This document shows positions 27,709 through 36,556 of a stretch of DNA of 64,000 nucleotides, one piece after another. The stretch comes from CAZOKZ01 sp964580585 (lineage in GTDB: Bacteria > Sumerlaeota > Sumerlaeia > SLMS01 > JAHLLQ01). The first letter of the stretch is position 1, and each line of letters opens with the position of its first letter. The position numbers were made by a program, and so were the translations under genes. The stretch is from contig CAZOKZ010000008.1 of NCBI GenBank assembly GCA_964580585.1, forward strand, positions 39,674 to 103,673. Reading direction: 5' to 3'. The notes beneath the pieces are model-generated. The model was not told the origin of the DNA and did no database searches. It was given only the letters and a program-made list of their open reading frames with translations.

Positions 27709-28398
27709 ATGAATAACATGCAATACTTTCTTATCCGGCGTGTGCACTCGCTGCTTGGGGTCATTCCGCTGGGGGCGTTTTTGTTTGCTCACCTGACGAC
27801 CAACAGCATGTCGGTTTTCGGACAGGACGCGTTCACGCACAAGGTTGCCTTGATCCACTCGCTTGGACCATTGCTGCCCTTTGTCGAGGCCGCGTTCATT
27901 TTCATTCCGTTGGCGTTGCACATTGTGATCGGCGTGGCGATTGCCTTGACGGCGAAAAACAATGCCACGGAATTGGGGTATGGTCGCAATTGGGCGTACA
28001 CGGCACAGCGCTGGACCGGTTGGGCGGCGTTGGCATTCATTTTGTACCACACGATTACGTTGCGTTTTCTGGACGTAGCCGGTGTGGGGGCCAAGGCTAC
28101 CGGTGGTGTGCAGGCTGGTGACGTTTTCTTCCAGTATCTGGCCGAAGCCTTCCAAAATCCCTTGTTTATTCTCGCCTATCTGGTCGGCAGCGCTTCGGTG
28201 ATATTCCACTTTGCCAACGGGTTGTGCACGTTCTGCATGACGTGGGGCATTACGGTCGGCCCGAAGAGTCAGAAATGGATGGCCTACATCGCAACGGCGG
28301 TTGGGATTATGCTGATGGGCATGATGGTCAGCTCGATCGTTGGGTTCTACTTGGCCTACGATCCGAGCGCGACGATGGTCGTGGCGCCGGTTCATTGA
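27709..28398 (+). CDS. sdhC: Succinate dehydrogenase cytochrome b subunit (Bacillus b558 type)
   Basis: 229 residues with five membrane helices, matching the single large anchor subunit of type B succinate:menaquinone oxidoreductases. Histidines suited to haem ligation occur at RRVHSLLG, LFAHLTT, LALHIVIG, LYHTITL and VIFHFANG. Presence of only one anchor gene, no sdhD, agrees with this type and with menaquinone use (mqnA in this window). First gene of sdhCAB. Confidence 0.93.
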   Translation: MNNMQYFLIRRVHSLLGVIPLGAFLFAHLTTNSMSVFGQDAFTHKVALIHSLGPLLPFVEAAFIFIPLALHIVIGVAIALTAKNNATELGYGRNWAYTAQRWTGWAALAFILYHTITLRFLDVAGVGAKATGGVQAGDVFFQYLAEAFQNPLFILAYLVGSASVIFHFANGLCTFCMTWGITVGPKSQKWMAYIATAVGIMLMGMMVSSIVGFYLAYDPSATMVVAPVH

Positions 28399-28469
28399 CA
28401 GGGCGGAGCTGATAACCCTTTCCCGGCGCGTTATCTGGGGCCGGGGCGACTTCGAAGGAGTCAGGATTT

Positions 28470-30431
28470 ATGTCGAATCGAATCATCATCGTGGGCGGCG
28501 GTCTGGCGGGTCTCGCCGCGACGATTAAAGTGGCCGAAGCCGGTTATAACGTGGACCTGTTCAGCGTCGTGCCCGTCAAGCGTTCGCACTCGGTGTGCGC
28601 CCAGGGTGGTATTAACGCTGCCAAGAACATGAAGGGCGAAGGCGACCACCCGAATATCCATGTCACCGATACGTTGTTCGGTGGCGAGTACCTTGCCGAT
28701 CAACCTTGCGTGAAAAGCATGTGCTACGAGGCGCCCGCGATCATCGACTTGCTCGACCGCATGGGCGTGACGTTCAACCGCACGGCGGAAGGCTTCCTGG
28801 ATTTCCGGCGTTTTGGCGGCACGTTGCACAACCGCACGGCATTTGCCGGTGCGACAACGGGTCAGCAGCTCATGTACGCGCTCGACGAGCAGGTACGCCG
28901 CTACGAAGCCGCTGGATTGGTGGATAAGTACGAATATTGGGAATTCCTCTCCATCGTCAAAGATGAAAGCGGTGCTTGCCGCGGCATCACGGCGATGAAT
29001 ATCTGGGATCGCTCGGTCAAGGTATTCAAATCCAACGCCGTTTGCCTCGCGACGGGCGGGCCGGGCCTTGTTTTCGGCAAGTCCACGAACAGCGTGATCA
29101 ACACAGGCGCCGCCGCCAGCCGCGCTTACCAGCAAGGCGTGATGTACGCCAACGGCGAGTTTATTCAGGTGCACCCGACGTCGATCCCAGGCGCGGATAA
29201 GCTGCGGCTGATTTCCGAATCCGTGCGCGGCGAAGGTGGCCGCGTATGGGTGCCGAAGAACAAAGACGACAAACGCGGTCCTCTGGATATTCCGGATGAA
29301 GAACGCGATTATTTCCTCGAGCGCAAGTATCCAAAATATGGAAACTTGGTGCCGCGCGATGTGGCCACGCGTGAAATTTTCAGCATGTGCGTGGACGAAG
29401 GTCGCGGTATTGGTGGCGAAAATCAGGTGTATCTGGACATTACGCCGAGCAAAGCGGGCCAAAGTGCTGAAAACCTGGAACGCAAGCTAGGCGGCGTGCT
29501 CGAAATTTATCGCAAGTTCGCGGGTGCCGACCCGATTCACGAGCCGATGAAGATTTTCCCGGGCATGCACTATTCGATGGGTGGTCTGTGGGTGAGCCCC
29601 GTCGATAACGGCGACGACATTATGCAGATGACCAATATCCCCGGTCTGTTTGCTGCGGGCGAGGTCGATTTCCAATACCACGGCGGCAATCGTCTGGGGG
29701 CGAACTCGTTGTTGAGCTGCATCTACGGCGGCTTTATGGCCGGACCGCGCATGGTCGAGTGGGTCAAGAGCAACCCGGCAGAAGCCGACGCCAGTGTTTA
29801 CGAAGGCGAGCTGAAGCGTCAGAACGACATCAATGGCAAGATCCTCGCCATGACGTCGGGCAAAGAAAACGCCTTCCGGATTCACCGCGAACTGGGCAAC
29901 GAAATGACACGCCGTTGTACGGTGGTTCGTCGCAACGACGAACTCCAAGGCTTGCTCGACAAGTTGGCGGAATTCGAGGAACGCTGGTACAATGTCAACA
30001 TTTACGACGATTCGACCCCGGTGAATCAGAGCTTTGCGTTCACGCGCCATCTGTGGGATATGATTCAGTTGGCGAAAGCGATCGGCAAAGGCGCGTTGTT
30101 GCGTGACGAATGCCGTGGCGCGCACTACAAACCGGATTTCGAGTTGGAAAAACCCGAGAAGTCGTTGCTGGGCGAAGCCACCGATACGCAGGTGTATCAG
30201 GATTTCTGCAAGGAACTGGCCGCCGAAAACAATACGACGTACAACGTAACCCCAATGAGCGGCAAAGAAGTCTCGCCCGAGTTCCAGGACTACATGAGCA
30301 AGTGGGTCGAGCAGCAGCGCAAGTGGACCAAGACGACAATCGCCAAATATCAAGAGGGCACGGAACCTGAAATCGAGTATCGCCCTGTGATGTTGACGGT
30401 CGAACCGCCGAAACCGCGTATTTACAAGTAA
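28470..30431 (+). CDS. sdhA: Succinate dehydrogenase flavoprotein subunit
   Basis: 653 residues. An N-terminal FAD loop GGGLAGLAAT is followed by KRSHSVCAQGGINAA, where the His carries covalent FAD. The capping and active-site segments include GGLWVSP and the late HYKPDF region. The length and sequence character are those of the menaquinone-linked (type B) branch rather than the E. coli type. AAGGAG lies upstream of ATG 28470. Catalyses succinate oxidation, or fumarate reduction in reverse. Confidence 0.96.
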   Translation: MSNRIIIVGGGLAGLAATIKVAEAGYNVDLFSVVPVKRSHSVCAQGGINAAKNMKGEGDHPNIHVTDTLFGGEYLADQPCVKSMCYEAPAIIDLLDRMGVTFNRTAEGFLDFRRFGGTLHNRTAFAGATTGQQLMYALDEQVRRYEAAGLVDKYEYWEFLSIVKDESGACRGITAMNIWDRSVKVFKSNAVCLATGGPGLVFGKSTNSVINTGAAASRAYQQGVMYANGEFIQVHPTSIPGADKLRLISESVRGEGGRVWVPKNKDDKRGPLDIPDEERDYFLERKYPKYGNLVPRDVATREIFSMCVDEGRGIGGENQVYLDITPSKAGQSAENLERKLGGVLEIYRKFAGADPIHEPMKIFPGMHYSMGGLWVSPVDNGDDIMQMTNIPGLFAAGEVDFQYHGGNRLGANSLLSCIYGGFMAGPRMVEWVKSNPAEADASVYEGELKRQNDINGKILAMTSGKENAFRIHRELGNEMTRRCTVVRRNDELQGLLDKLAEFEERWYNVNIYDDSTPVNQSFAFTRHLWDMIQLAKAIGKGALLRDECRGAHYKPDFELEKPEKSLLGEATDTQVYQDFCKELAAENNTTYNVTPMSGKEVSPEFQDYMSKWVEQQRKWTKTTIAKYQEGTEPEIEYRPVMLTVEPPKPRIYK

Positions 30432-30510
30432 TCTCTCCCTGGGAAAGCAACAGCCAACGCATTCCCAGTTGTTCGAACGATAATTGAAGGCGATCACATG
30501 GTGGGACGAA

Positions 30511-30618
30511 TTTAAAAGTTGCAAGATCAAGGCGCGCGAGGCGATGACAACCAAGGCGTAGCGGAGCTACGTTGCGGGAGTCCGAGACCGAAGCGCAACG
30601 CAGAGATTGCGACTTTGA
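30511..30618. repeat. REP/MITE-like imperfect palindrome inside the sdh operon
   Basis: About 108 bp between sdhA and sdhB with a perfect core CGTAGC-GGA-GCTACG (30557-30571) and matching ends (AAGTTGCAA at left, TTGCGACTT at right). It has no open frame and interrupts an otherwise tightly packed operon. The form suggests a small interspersed element; only one copy is in this window. Confidence 0.6.
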
Positions 30619-30654
30619 GATCGTCCCCGAGAAGAAGAAAGGAGCCTGTACGAG

Positions 30655-31431
30655 ATGGCCAACACCAACGGAACCGGTGGCACCTCGGGCACCAAAGTCA
30701 GAATGCGGATCAAACGCCAGAAAGCTCCTGGCGAGAGGGTATATTGGGAAAACTTTGAAGTTCCCTATCAACGCGGGATGAACGTGATTTCCGCTTTGAT
30801 GGAAATCCGAATGAACCCCGTGACGTCGGAGGGGCGCGAAACCACTCCGGTTTCGTGGGACGCAGGGTGTCTCGAAGAGGTTTGCGGCGCATGTTCGATG
30901 CGCATCAACGGTCGTCCGCGCCAGGCGTGTTCGGCGCTTGTCGATGAGCTGGAACAGCCCATCGTTCTCGAACCGTTCACGAAGTTCCCCGTGATTCGCG
31001 ACCTGATGGTGGATCGCACGCGGATGTTCGAGGCGCTTAAGCGCGTCAAAGCATGGGTGCCGATTGACGGAACGTATGCCATGGGGGCTGCCGAGAAAAT
31101 CGATCAGGACACCCAGGGTGTGATGTACGAGTTCTCCGAGTGCATGACGTGCGGTTGCTGTGTCGAGGCTTGTCCGCAGGTCAACGACAACTCGGCGTTT
31201 ATCGGCGCGGCGGCGATTGGGCAGGCGTATCTGTTCAACATGAACCCGACGGGTAAAAACCTGAAAAGCGATCGTTTGGACGCGTTGATGGGCTCGGGCG
31301 GCGTAGTGGATTGCGGCAACGCGCAAAACTGCGTCCGTGTTTGCCCGAAAGGTATTCCGTTGACCGACGCTATTGCGGCGATCGGCGGCCAGGTAACGCT
31401 GCACGCGATCAAACAAATGCTGCGCTTCTAA
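30655..31431 (+). CDS. sdhB: Succinate dehydrogenase iron-sulfur subunit
   Basis: 258 residues. The [2Fe-2S] site is DAGCLEEVCGACSMRI with a later QAC; the [4Fe-4S] and [3Fe-4S] ligands lie in CMTCGCCVEACPQ and CGNAQNCVRVCPKG. ATG 30655 has AAAGGAG ten bases upstream. Electrons from SdhA pass through it to the b-type anchor. The transcript ends at the hairpin at 31459. Confidence 0.97.
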   Translation: MANTNGTGGTSGTKVRMRIKRQKAPGERVYWENFEVPYQRGMNVISALMEIRMNPVTSEGRETTPVSWDAGCLEEVCGACSMRINGRPRQACSALVDELEQPIVLEPFTKFPVIRDLMVDRTRMFEALKRVKAWVPIDGTYAMGAAEKIDQDTQGVMYEFSECMTCGCCVEACPQVNDNSAFIGAAAIGQAYLFNMNPTGKNLKSDRLDALMGSGGVVDCGNAQNCVRVCPKGIPLTDAIAAIGGQVTLHAIKQMLRF

Positions 31432-31458
31432 GTAGAAGTTCTGAAACCGATTGTCATA

Positions 31459-31493
31459 TCCGGGCAGACCCGTCAGGTTTGCCCGGATTTTTA
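31459..31493 (+). terminator. Terminator of sdhCAB
   Basis: TCCGGGCAGACC (31459-31470) pairs with GGTTTGCCCGGA (31476-31487), one G-T pair, five-base loop, followed by TTTTTA. It lies 28 bases after sdhB. Confidence 0.9.
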
Positions 31494-31517
31494 TATTCTT
31501 TCCTGTTGATTGATCCC

Positions 31518-32108
31518 ATGACCGAACCGAAACAGCCCGAACATCCGATTACCGAGAACCAGCTTTATGCCTGGACGACTGGGTTTTCGCTCGCGATGGC
31601 GTTGGTGGCGATGGCAATCATGACCATGCGAGGAGTGTCGATCCCCGAGCGTCTTATAGCGGGAGCGCCTCTTGGGTGGCAATTGGCGGTGGGAGCAGGG
31701 TTGGGCCTTGTGGTGGCGACGATTCTAACGATTGTCGGGTTGAAGGTGGCGTTTTTCAAACCGTTGCGCGAACTGACACGCGAAATCCTAACGCTATTTG
31801 AACCTGATTGGGCGAATACGGTATTTATAGCGCTCTGTGCAGGGTTTAGCGAAGAGTTATTGTTTCGCGGAGCCTTTCAACCCTGGGTGGGAATCTGGTG
31901 GGCGGCAGCCTTTTTCACAGTTGCGCACGCGCTTCGACCCCATTTCACATGGGGCGTTGTCCTGTTTCTCAGTCTTGTCTATATTTTGGGGCTGGGATTG
32001 GGTATTGTGTTTGAACAATTCGGCCTTGTGGCGGCGATGACCGCGCATGCCGTGTATGATTTTGCGGTGTTGACCGCCATGCGGTTTCTGCTGAACCGTA
32101 CGGACTGA
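31518..32108 (+). CDS. CPBP-family intramembrane metalloprotease
   Basis: 196 residues from ATG 31518 (MTEPKQPEHP); the frame is open far upstream into sdhB but those codons have no support. Several membrane helices carry the three CPBP motifs: EELLFRG, the FTVAHALRP segment, and HAVYDF. Members of this family (CAAX protease/abortive-infection type) cleave within the membrane or act in bacteriocin immunity. Substrate unknown. Ribosome site poor. Confidence 0.85.
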   Translation: MTEPKQPEHPITENQLYAWTTGFSLAMALVAMAIMTMRGVSIPERLIAGAPLGWQLAVGAGLGLVVATILTIVGLKVAFFKPLRELTREILTLFEPDWANTVFIALCAGFSEELLFRGAFQPWVGIWWAAAFFTVAHALRPHFTWGVVLFLSLVYILGLGLGIVFEQFGLVAAMTAHAVYDFAVLTAMRFLLNRTD

Positions 32109-32147
32109 TCACGCTGCATTTGCCGCCAACAACCGAGGAGCCTCTTC

Positions 32148-33041
32148 ATGTCGTCGCAGAAAAATCTCGCCATCGTCTCCGTCGTCGGCCAGGACCAGAA
32201 GGGCGTAGTCGCCCGGGTGTCCACTTATCTGGCCGAACATGATGTCAATATCGAGGACATCGAGCAGAAAGTCGTCCAGGGCACGTTCATCATGAACATG
32301 CTGGTGGATATTACAGACGTTGACATGTCGCTTGACGAATTGATCAAGGGGCTGATCGAGCTGGGCGGCGAGTTGAAGATGGACATTGAAATGCGGCTGT
32401 TGGGCAAGCGCAAGGAACGCCGCATTGTAGTGATGTGTACGAAGGAACCGATGTGTCCCGAGCGTTTGCTTGCGGACAATAAGAGTGGCGATCTGCCCTG
32501 CGAGATTTTGGCGGTCCTGTCGAATCACGATGTATTGAAGCCCATTGCGAATCGATACGATGTGCCATTTTTCCATTTCAATCATCCCGACCGCGAAAAA
32601 CGCGATCAGGAAATCATGGACAAACTGGCCGAGTTGAATCCCGACCTGATCGTTCTGGCGCGCTACATGCAAATATTGCCGCCGAAATTCGTGCGATCCT
32701 GGGAACACAAAATCATCAACATCCATCCGTCGCTGCTGCCGTTTCATCCGGGGGCGAATGCGTACCGCCAGGCCTTTGAGCAGGGGCGCCGCGTGGCCGG
32801 TTGTACGGCGCATTTTGTGACCGAGGATTTGGACGAAGGCCCGATCATTTTGCAGGATGTGTTTCACATCAACGTGGGTGAAGACACGTTGGACGATATC
32901 AAGAGTAAAGGCCAGGAACTCGAGGCCAAGGTGCTCTCGAAAGCCGTTCAACTGTTTGTGAACAATGAACTGATGGTTCGCGATCACAAAGTGGTTTTCA
33001 AACCCGGGAATGATTTCTTCAAGAAACACCACAGTTTGTAA
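32148..33041 (+). CDS. purU: Formyltetrahydrofolate deformylase
   Basis: 297 residues. An N-terminal ACT domain (about 5-85; SVVGQDQKGVVARV) precedes the formyltransferase-fold catalytic domain with NIHPSLLPFHPG and EDLDEGPII. It hydrolyses 10-formyltetrahydrofolate to formate and tetrahydrofolate, balancing one-carbon pools. The ACT domain here is longer-spaced and more charged than in E. coli PurU. ATG 32148 with GAGGAG upstream. Stands alone. Confidence 0.92.
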   Translation: MSSQKNLAIVSVVGQDQKGVVARVSTYLAEHDVNIEDIEQKVVQGTFIMNMLVDITDVDMSLDELIKGLIELGGELKMDIEMRLLGKRKERRIVVMCTKEPMCPERLLADNKSGDLPCEILAVLSNHDVLKPIANRYDVPFFHFNHPDREKRDQEIMDKLAELNPDLIVLARYMQILPPKFVRSWEHKIINIHPSLLPFHPGANAYRQAFEQGRRVAGCTAHFVTEDLDEGPIILQDVFHINVGEDTLDDIKSKGQELEAKVLSKAVQLFVNNELMVRDHKVVFKPGNDFFKKHHSL

Positions 33042-33043
33042 AA

Positions 33044-33128
33044 GGATGAATGAGGAAGGATGATCTGCGGAGTAAGGAAATTGGCGAAGGGTAAAGTTTT
33101 ATTCGCCATCCTTCATCCCTCCTCCTTT
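33044..33128. repeat. Convergent intergenic inverted repeat of GGATGAAGGA type with terminator-like core
   Basis: The left part (from 33044) reads GGATGAATGAGGAAGGATG; the right part (33107-33125) is close to its reverse complement, CATCCTTCATCCCTCCTCC, followed by six Ts. An inner pair GGCGAA/TTCGCC could act as terminator for purU. A related purine-rich pair lies at 39624-39779. Confidence 0.5.
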
Positions 33129-33129
33129 T

Positions 33130-34515
33130 TTATCCCAGCAATTCCGTGATCAATTTCCCGCCGTCGGCGTATTTCATCGGGCGGCCTTTGGGCGAGTAGT
33201 ATTCGTAATCCGGGTCGATTCCCGCCGACCAAAGAATCGTGCGGAATAAGTCGGCGGTTCCAACGGAATTTCCAACAATTTTCATTCCGTCGGAACTCGT
33301 TTCGCCAATCACCGTCCCCGCTTTGATGCCACCGCCCGCGAGTGCCACGGACCATGCGTTGGTAAAGTGGTCGCGTCCGTCTTTTGCATTGATTCGAGGC
33401 GTGCGACCGAATTCACCCATGCAGACGACAAGTGTTGAATCGAGCAAATCGCGTTCTTCCAAATCGCGAATCAACGTGGCCATCGCAGGGTCGAGATCGC
33501 CGAGCAAATTTTGCGTTCGCGTGAAGTTGTCCTCGTGTGTGTCCCAACCATTCAGGGTTACTTCGACGAATTTGACGCCCGCTTCGACCAGACGACGCGC
33601 CATCAGGCAGCCTTGCCCGAATCGAGACGAACCGTAAGCATTTTTCACGGATTCCGGCTCGTCGGCGATGCTGAAAGCGCGCGTTTCTTCCGCTCGCATG
33701 AACCGAACGGCGCTTTGCATGACGGCCTGGTGTCCGGCGACTTCATAACTCCGTCCCCCAAGTCGTTCGCGAAACGCGTTGTCCTGCGCGGCCATGATCT
33801 CAAGCCGACGATCGATGCGATCATTGGTCATTCCGCGTGGTGGATTCAGGTTATCGACTTCTTTGGCGGGGTTACCGATATTGAACGGATCGAATCCCAT
33901 GCCAAGGACACCGGCTTTTTGCCCCGGCGCATTGATCGCAACATTTTGCGGGATGGGTGATTCCAGTTCTCCCAGTTCATAGGTTAACACAGCGCCCAAA
34001 CCAGGATAGGCAACGGTTGGCGTGGGTTTAAATCCCGTGCGCATCAACGTACGTGCGCGGTCGTGGTTGCCTTCGCTCGTTTTCATGCAACGAATCAACG
34101 CCATTCGGTCCATTACAGAAGCCACGTTGGGCAGGTGCTCGCATATTTGAACGCCCTTAATCGCTGTATCGATGGCCTTGAATTCACCGCCATTGCTGCT
34201 GCTTGGTTTGGGATCGAACGTGTCGAGTTGCGACGGTCCGCCGTTCATCCAGAGCACGACAATAGACTTGATATTTGGGTTCGTCGGCAGGGGAGGGACA
34301 TCGGCGAGGGACGGAGTCGTAAATAACCCCGAAAGACCGGATTGATCGCCCGGTGCCAGCAGGCTGAGCATAGGACTGCCGAGCGTCAGACCCAGAAGAC
34401 TGCCGATGCTGCGGCGTAAAAAGGTGCGACGATCCACTACGGCGCGGCGATGCGCATCGGGCGATTGCGCGCAAGTCGTTTCGGGGACGGAGTCGGGGGC
34501 ATCGTGTTCGCACAT
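33130..34515 (-). CDS. DUF1501 protein, Tat-exported
   Basis: 461 residues. A twin-arginine signal, RRTFLRRSIGSLLG, lies near residues 29-42, then a sulfatase/alkaline-phosphatase-like fold typical of DUF1501, with VLWMNGGPSQLDTFDPK, VCMGEFGRTPRIN and GGHxx-type spacing lost. DUF1501 genes pair with DUF1549/DUF1553 genes in Planctomycetota and related phyla, as here (29 bases apart). Biological role is unknown. Four copies or near copies of the GGGGACGGAG word lie in or near this gene. Confidence 0.88.
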   Translation of the reverse strand: MCEHDAPDSVPETTCAQSPDAHRRAVVDRRTFLRRSIGSLLGLTLGSPMLSLLAPGDQSGLSGLFTTPSLADVPPLPTNPNIKSIVVLWMNGGPSQLDTFDPKPSSSNGGEFKAIDTAIKGVQICEHLPNVASVMDRMALIRCMKTSEGNHDRARTLMRTGFKPTPTVAYPGLGAVLTYELGELESPIPQNVAINAPGQKAGVLGMGFDPFNIGNPAKEVDNLNPPRGMTNDRIDRRLEIMAAQDNAFRERLGGRSYEVAGHQAVMQSAVRFMRAEETRAFSIADEPESVKNAYGSSRFGQGCLMARRLVEAGVKFVEVTLNGWDTHEDNFTRTQNLLGDLDPAMATLIRDLEERDLLDSTLVVCMGEFGRTPRINAKDGRDHFTNAWSVALAGGGIKAGTVIGETSSDGMKIVGNSVGTADLFRTILWSAGIDPDYEYYSPKGRPMKYADGGKLITELLG

Positions 34516-35193
34516 GGTAAAATCTCCAGGAAAGAGGGCAAAAATCAGTGGTTCGTCATAAATTCGGTCGAGTTGAGCAACGCCCAGAACACATCTTCTG
34601 CGACGCGCGATAACTCCGCATCGGAAGTTGCCTGGGCCGATTGCAGCACCTTGAGGATGCGTTGTTTTTCTTCCGCCGTCGGACGACGCGACAACGCGGC
34701 GAGATACAGATAGTCGGTGGCTTTGTCGAGGTCGCTTGTTGTCGCGGCAATGCGCGAGAGCATTGCCCCCTCCGTCCCCGAAACCGCGCCATTGATGCCG
34801 TCGTCGTTCAGAAGAAAAAGCGCCTGGGGAATAGAATTTTCAAACGTGCTGGTCCATTCCATTTCGTCGTTGTCGAACGTGAAAACGAATTGGCTGGCAT
34901 ATCGTTCGAGCAGCAAATTGCGCATGGCGCTTCTCCGTCCCCCGCCTGTGTCGGCGTCCTGGACATTGGTGGCTCGAACGAGCGAATCGAGCAGTTGTTC
35001 GGGGCCAAGGGGACGGAGCAACGCATGAGCGAACAGCTCGGGGTGTTTGGCGCTGGATTCCGTCGGAGTGCCCGAACGTCGATATGCGTTCGTGTTGAGA
35101 ATAAGCGTTTCCATGCGCTTGATGTTGAAATCGCTGGCGATAAATTCACTGGTCAGCGCATCGAGAATTTCAGGCAGAACGGGCTCCGTCCCC
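33749..35193. repeat. Dense cluster of the 10-mer RGGGACGGAG (7 copies)
   Basis: GGGGACGGAG or AGGGACGGAG starts at 34307(A), 34483 and 35009 on the plus strand, and its complement CTCCGTCCCC starts at 33749, 34770, 34933 and 35184. The copies fall within two adjoining genes in more than one codon frame. See also 54442-56962 and single copies elsewhere. Confidence 0.85.
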
Positions 35194-36299
35194 GTATTCC
35201 AATCGTCCACCGGTTCGAGGAATCCGCGCCCGAAATACCGCGCCCACAAGCGATTCATCATGTTTGCGGCGAACAATTCTTCGTCGTTTCGCATCATGAA
35301 CGACGCCAATTGATCGCGACGTGTGTCGTGTGCGACGCTGGTCTGGTCCAATAGATTGGCTATTTTCTCTGGCGAAGGATTATCTTTCATTTCCTGACGC
35401 GCACGTCGCAATACACGCAACTCGCGCATGGCCGAACGCATCTCGCGCTCGTCGAGCGCCCGACCATTTTCATCCACTACCTCACGCATTGCGGGCGAAC
35501 CGTCCAGATAACGCGGAATGACAGTCTCCTTCGGGTCGGAGTTGGGAATTTCCATCTCCCATTTCATCCCGACGTCTTGCACGCGCAACGAGGGGCGATC
35601 GCTCATCATGGAATTTGGAACAGGTACCACACGCGTATTGCCATAAAATGCGGCAAATTCCCAGAACTTTTTCTGCGTCAATTCGGGGTTGGTTTTGTGA
35701 TCGTGACATTGAGCGCACTGAATCTGGGTTCCAAGAAACACGCGGCTCATCGTACCGGCCATGTTTTCCGGCGCCCGGCGCCACCTGGCCAATGGCATGG
35801 CTTCTGGCGATTCAAACACTTCGCCTTCTGCGGAAATCACCGCGCGCGCAAAGTCATCGTAGGGGGTGTTTGCATTGAATTGTTCGGCCACCCAGTTTCG
35901 CCAAGCGCCTTTCACCACGCGTTGCGCCATGGGATTGGCGGGTTGATCGAGTGTTCCCACGAGAACTTTATCCCAGTAAAGACCCCAGTTTTCTCCGCGT
36001 TCGGGCGAATCGAGAAACTTTGTTGTCCACTCCGTTCGTTTGTCCGGCGATTTGTCGTTCAGGAAAGCGATGGATTCTTCGATGGTCGGAATAATACCAC
36101 GCACATCGAGGGACAACCGGCGCAGGAATTCGGAATCGGCCGCCGGGGGAGCGGCTTCGATATTATTCTGCACGTGCGCTGCATCCAGCATCGCGTCGAT
36201 TTCGGCGCCGGTCAGCGCCGAAGCCGTTGCCGTCAGAAGAAACGCCGCTGCAAGGGCGAGAAGGGTTCGAGTGGAGACGAATATTTTAACCGGGTGCAT
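34545..36299 (-). CDS. DUF1549/DUF1553 secreted protein with a CxxCH motif
   Basis: 584 residues from ATG 36299 (MHPVKIFVSTRTLLALAAAF), which opens a signal peptide. DUF1549 (about 40-250) includes EFLRRLSLDVRGIIPT and the haem-c-like CAQCHDHK near 195; DUF1553 (about 330-570) includes MNRLWARYFGRGF and NTNAYRRSG. These proteins form a two-gene unit with DUF1501 in Planctomycetota-like bacteria, thought to act on the cell surface; function unknown. The open frame continues 14 codons upstream without support. Confidence 0.9.
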   Translation of the reverse strand: MHPVKIFVSTRTLLALAAAFLLTATASALTGAEIDAMLDAAHVQNNIEAAPPAADSEFLRRLSLDVRGIIPTIEESIAFLNDKSPDKRTEWTTKFLDSPERGENWGLYWDKVLVGTLDQPANPMAQRVVKGAWRNWVAEQFNANTPYDDFARAVISAEGEVFESPEAMPLARWRRAPENMAGTMSRVFLGTQIQCAQCHDHKTNPELTQKKFWEFAAFYGNTRVVPVPNSMMSDRPSLRVQDVGMKWEMEIPNSDPKETVIPRYLDGSPAMREVVDENGRALDEREMRSAMRELRVLRRARQEMKDNPSPEKIANLLDQTSVAHDTRRDQLASFMMRNDEELFAANMMNRLWARYFGRGFLEPVDDWNTGTEPVLPEILDALTSEFIASDFNIKRMETLILNTNAYRRSGTPTESSAKHPELFAHALLRPLGPEQLLDSLVRATNVQDADTGGGRRSAMRNLLLERYASQFVFTFDNDEMEWTSTFENSIPQALFLLNDDGINGAVSGTEGAMLSRIAATTSDLDKATDYLYLAALSRRPTAEEKQRILKVLQSAQATSDAELSRVAEDVFWALLNSTEFMTNH

Positions 36300-36404
36300 G
36301 GAGGGGTCCTCGGGCGAGGCATTTTTTTGTGTGATGAACATAGATCGAAACTCGTGCCATCTTGAATTTGTCAGAAACTCATGGGGAGTATGAAATACCT
36401 GTGC

Positions 36405-36443
36405 GAAATCGTTCCCAGCGTCCTGTTGGCGGGAACGATTTTC
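36405..36443. promoter_or_regulatory. Hairpin in the divergent region before alkaline phosphatase
   Basis: AATCGTTCCC (36407-36416) pairs perfectly with GGGAACGATT (36431-36440) around a 14-base loop and is followed by TTCGTTCGTTTT. It lies between two divergent starts, where a plain terminator is not expected, so a leader attenuator or operator is possible. Confidence 0.45.
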
Positions 36444-36556
36444 GTTCGTTTTGGTACGCCAGGCGAAAATTTAGACCGCGTCAATTCCGATTGGCATCCC
36501 GTCCAGCCTATGTATTGGGTAACCCCAACGTTTGATTCTGTGGAGGAAATTCCTAC

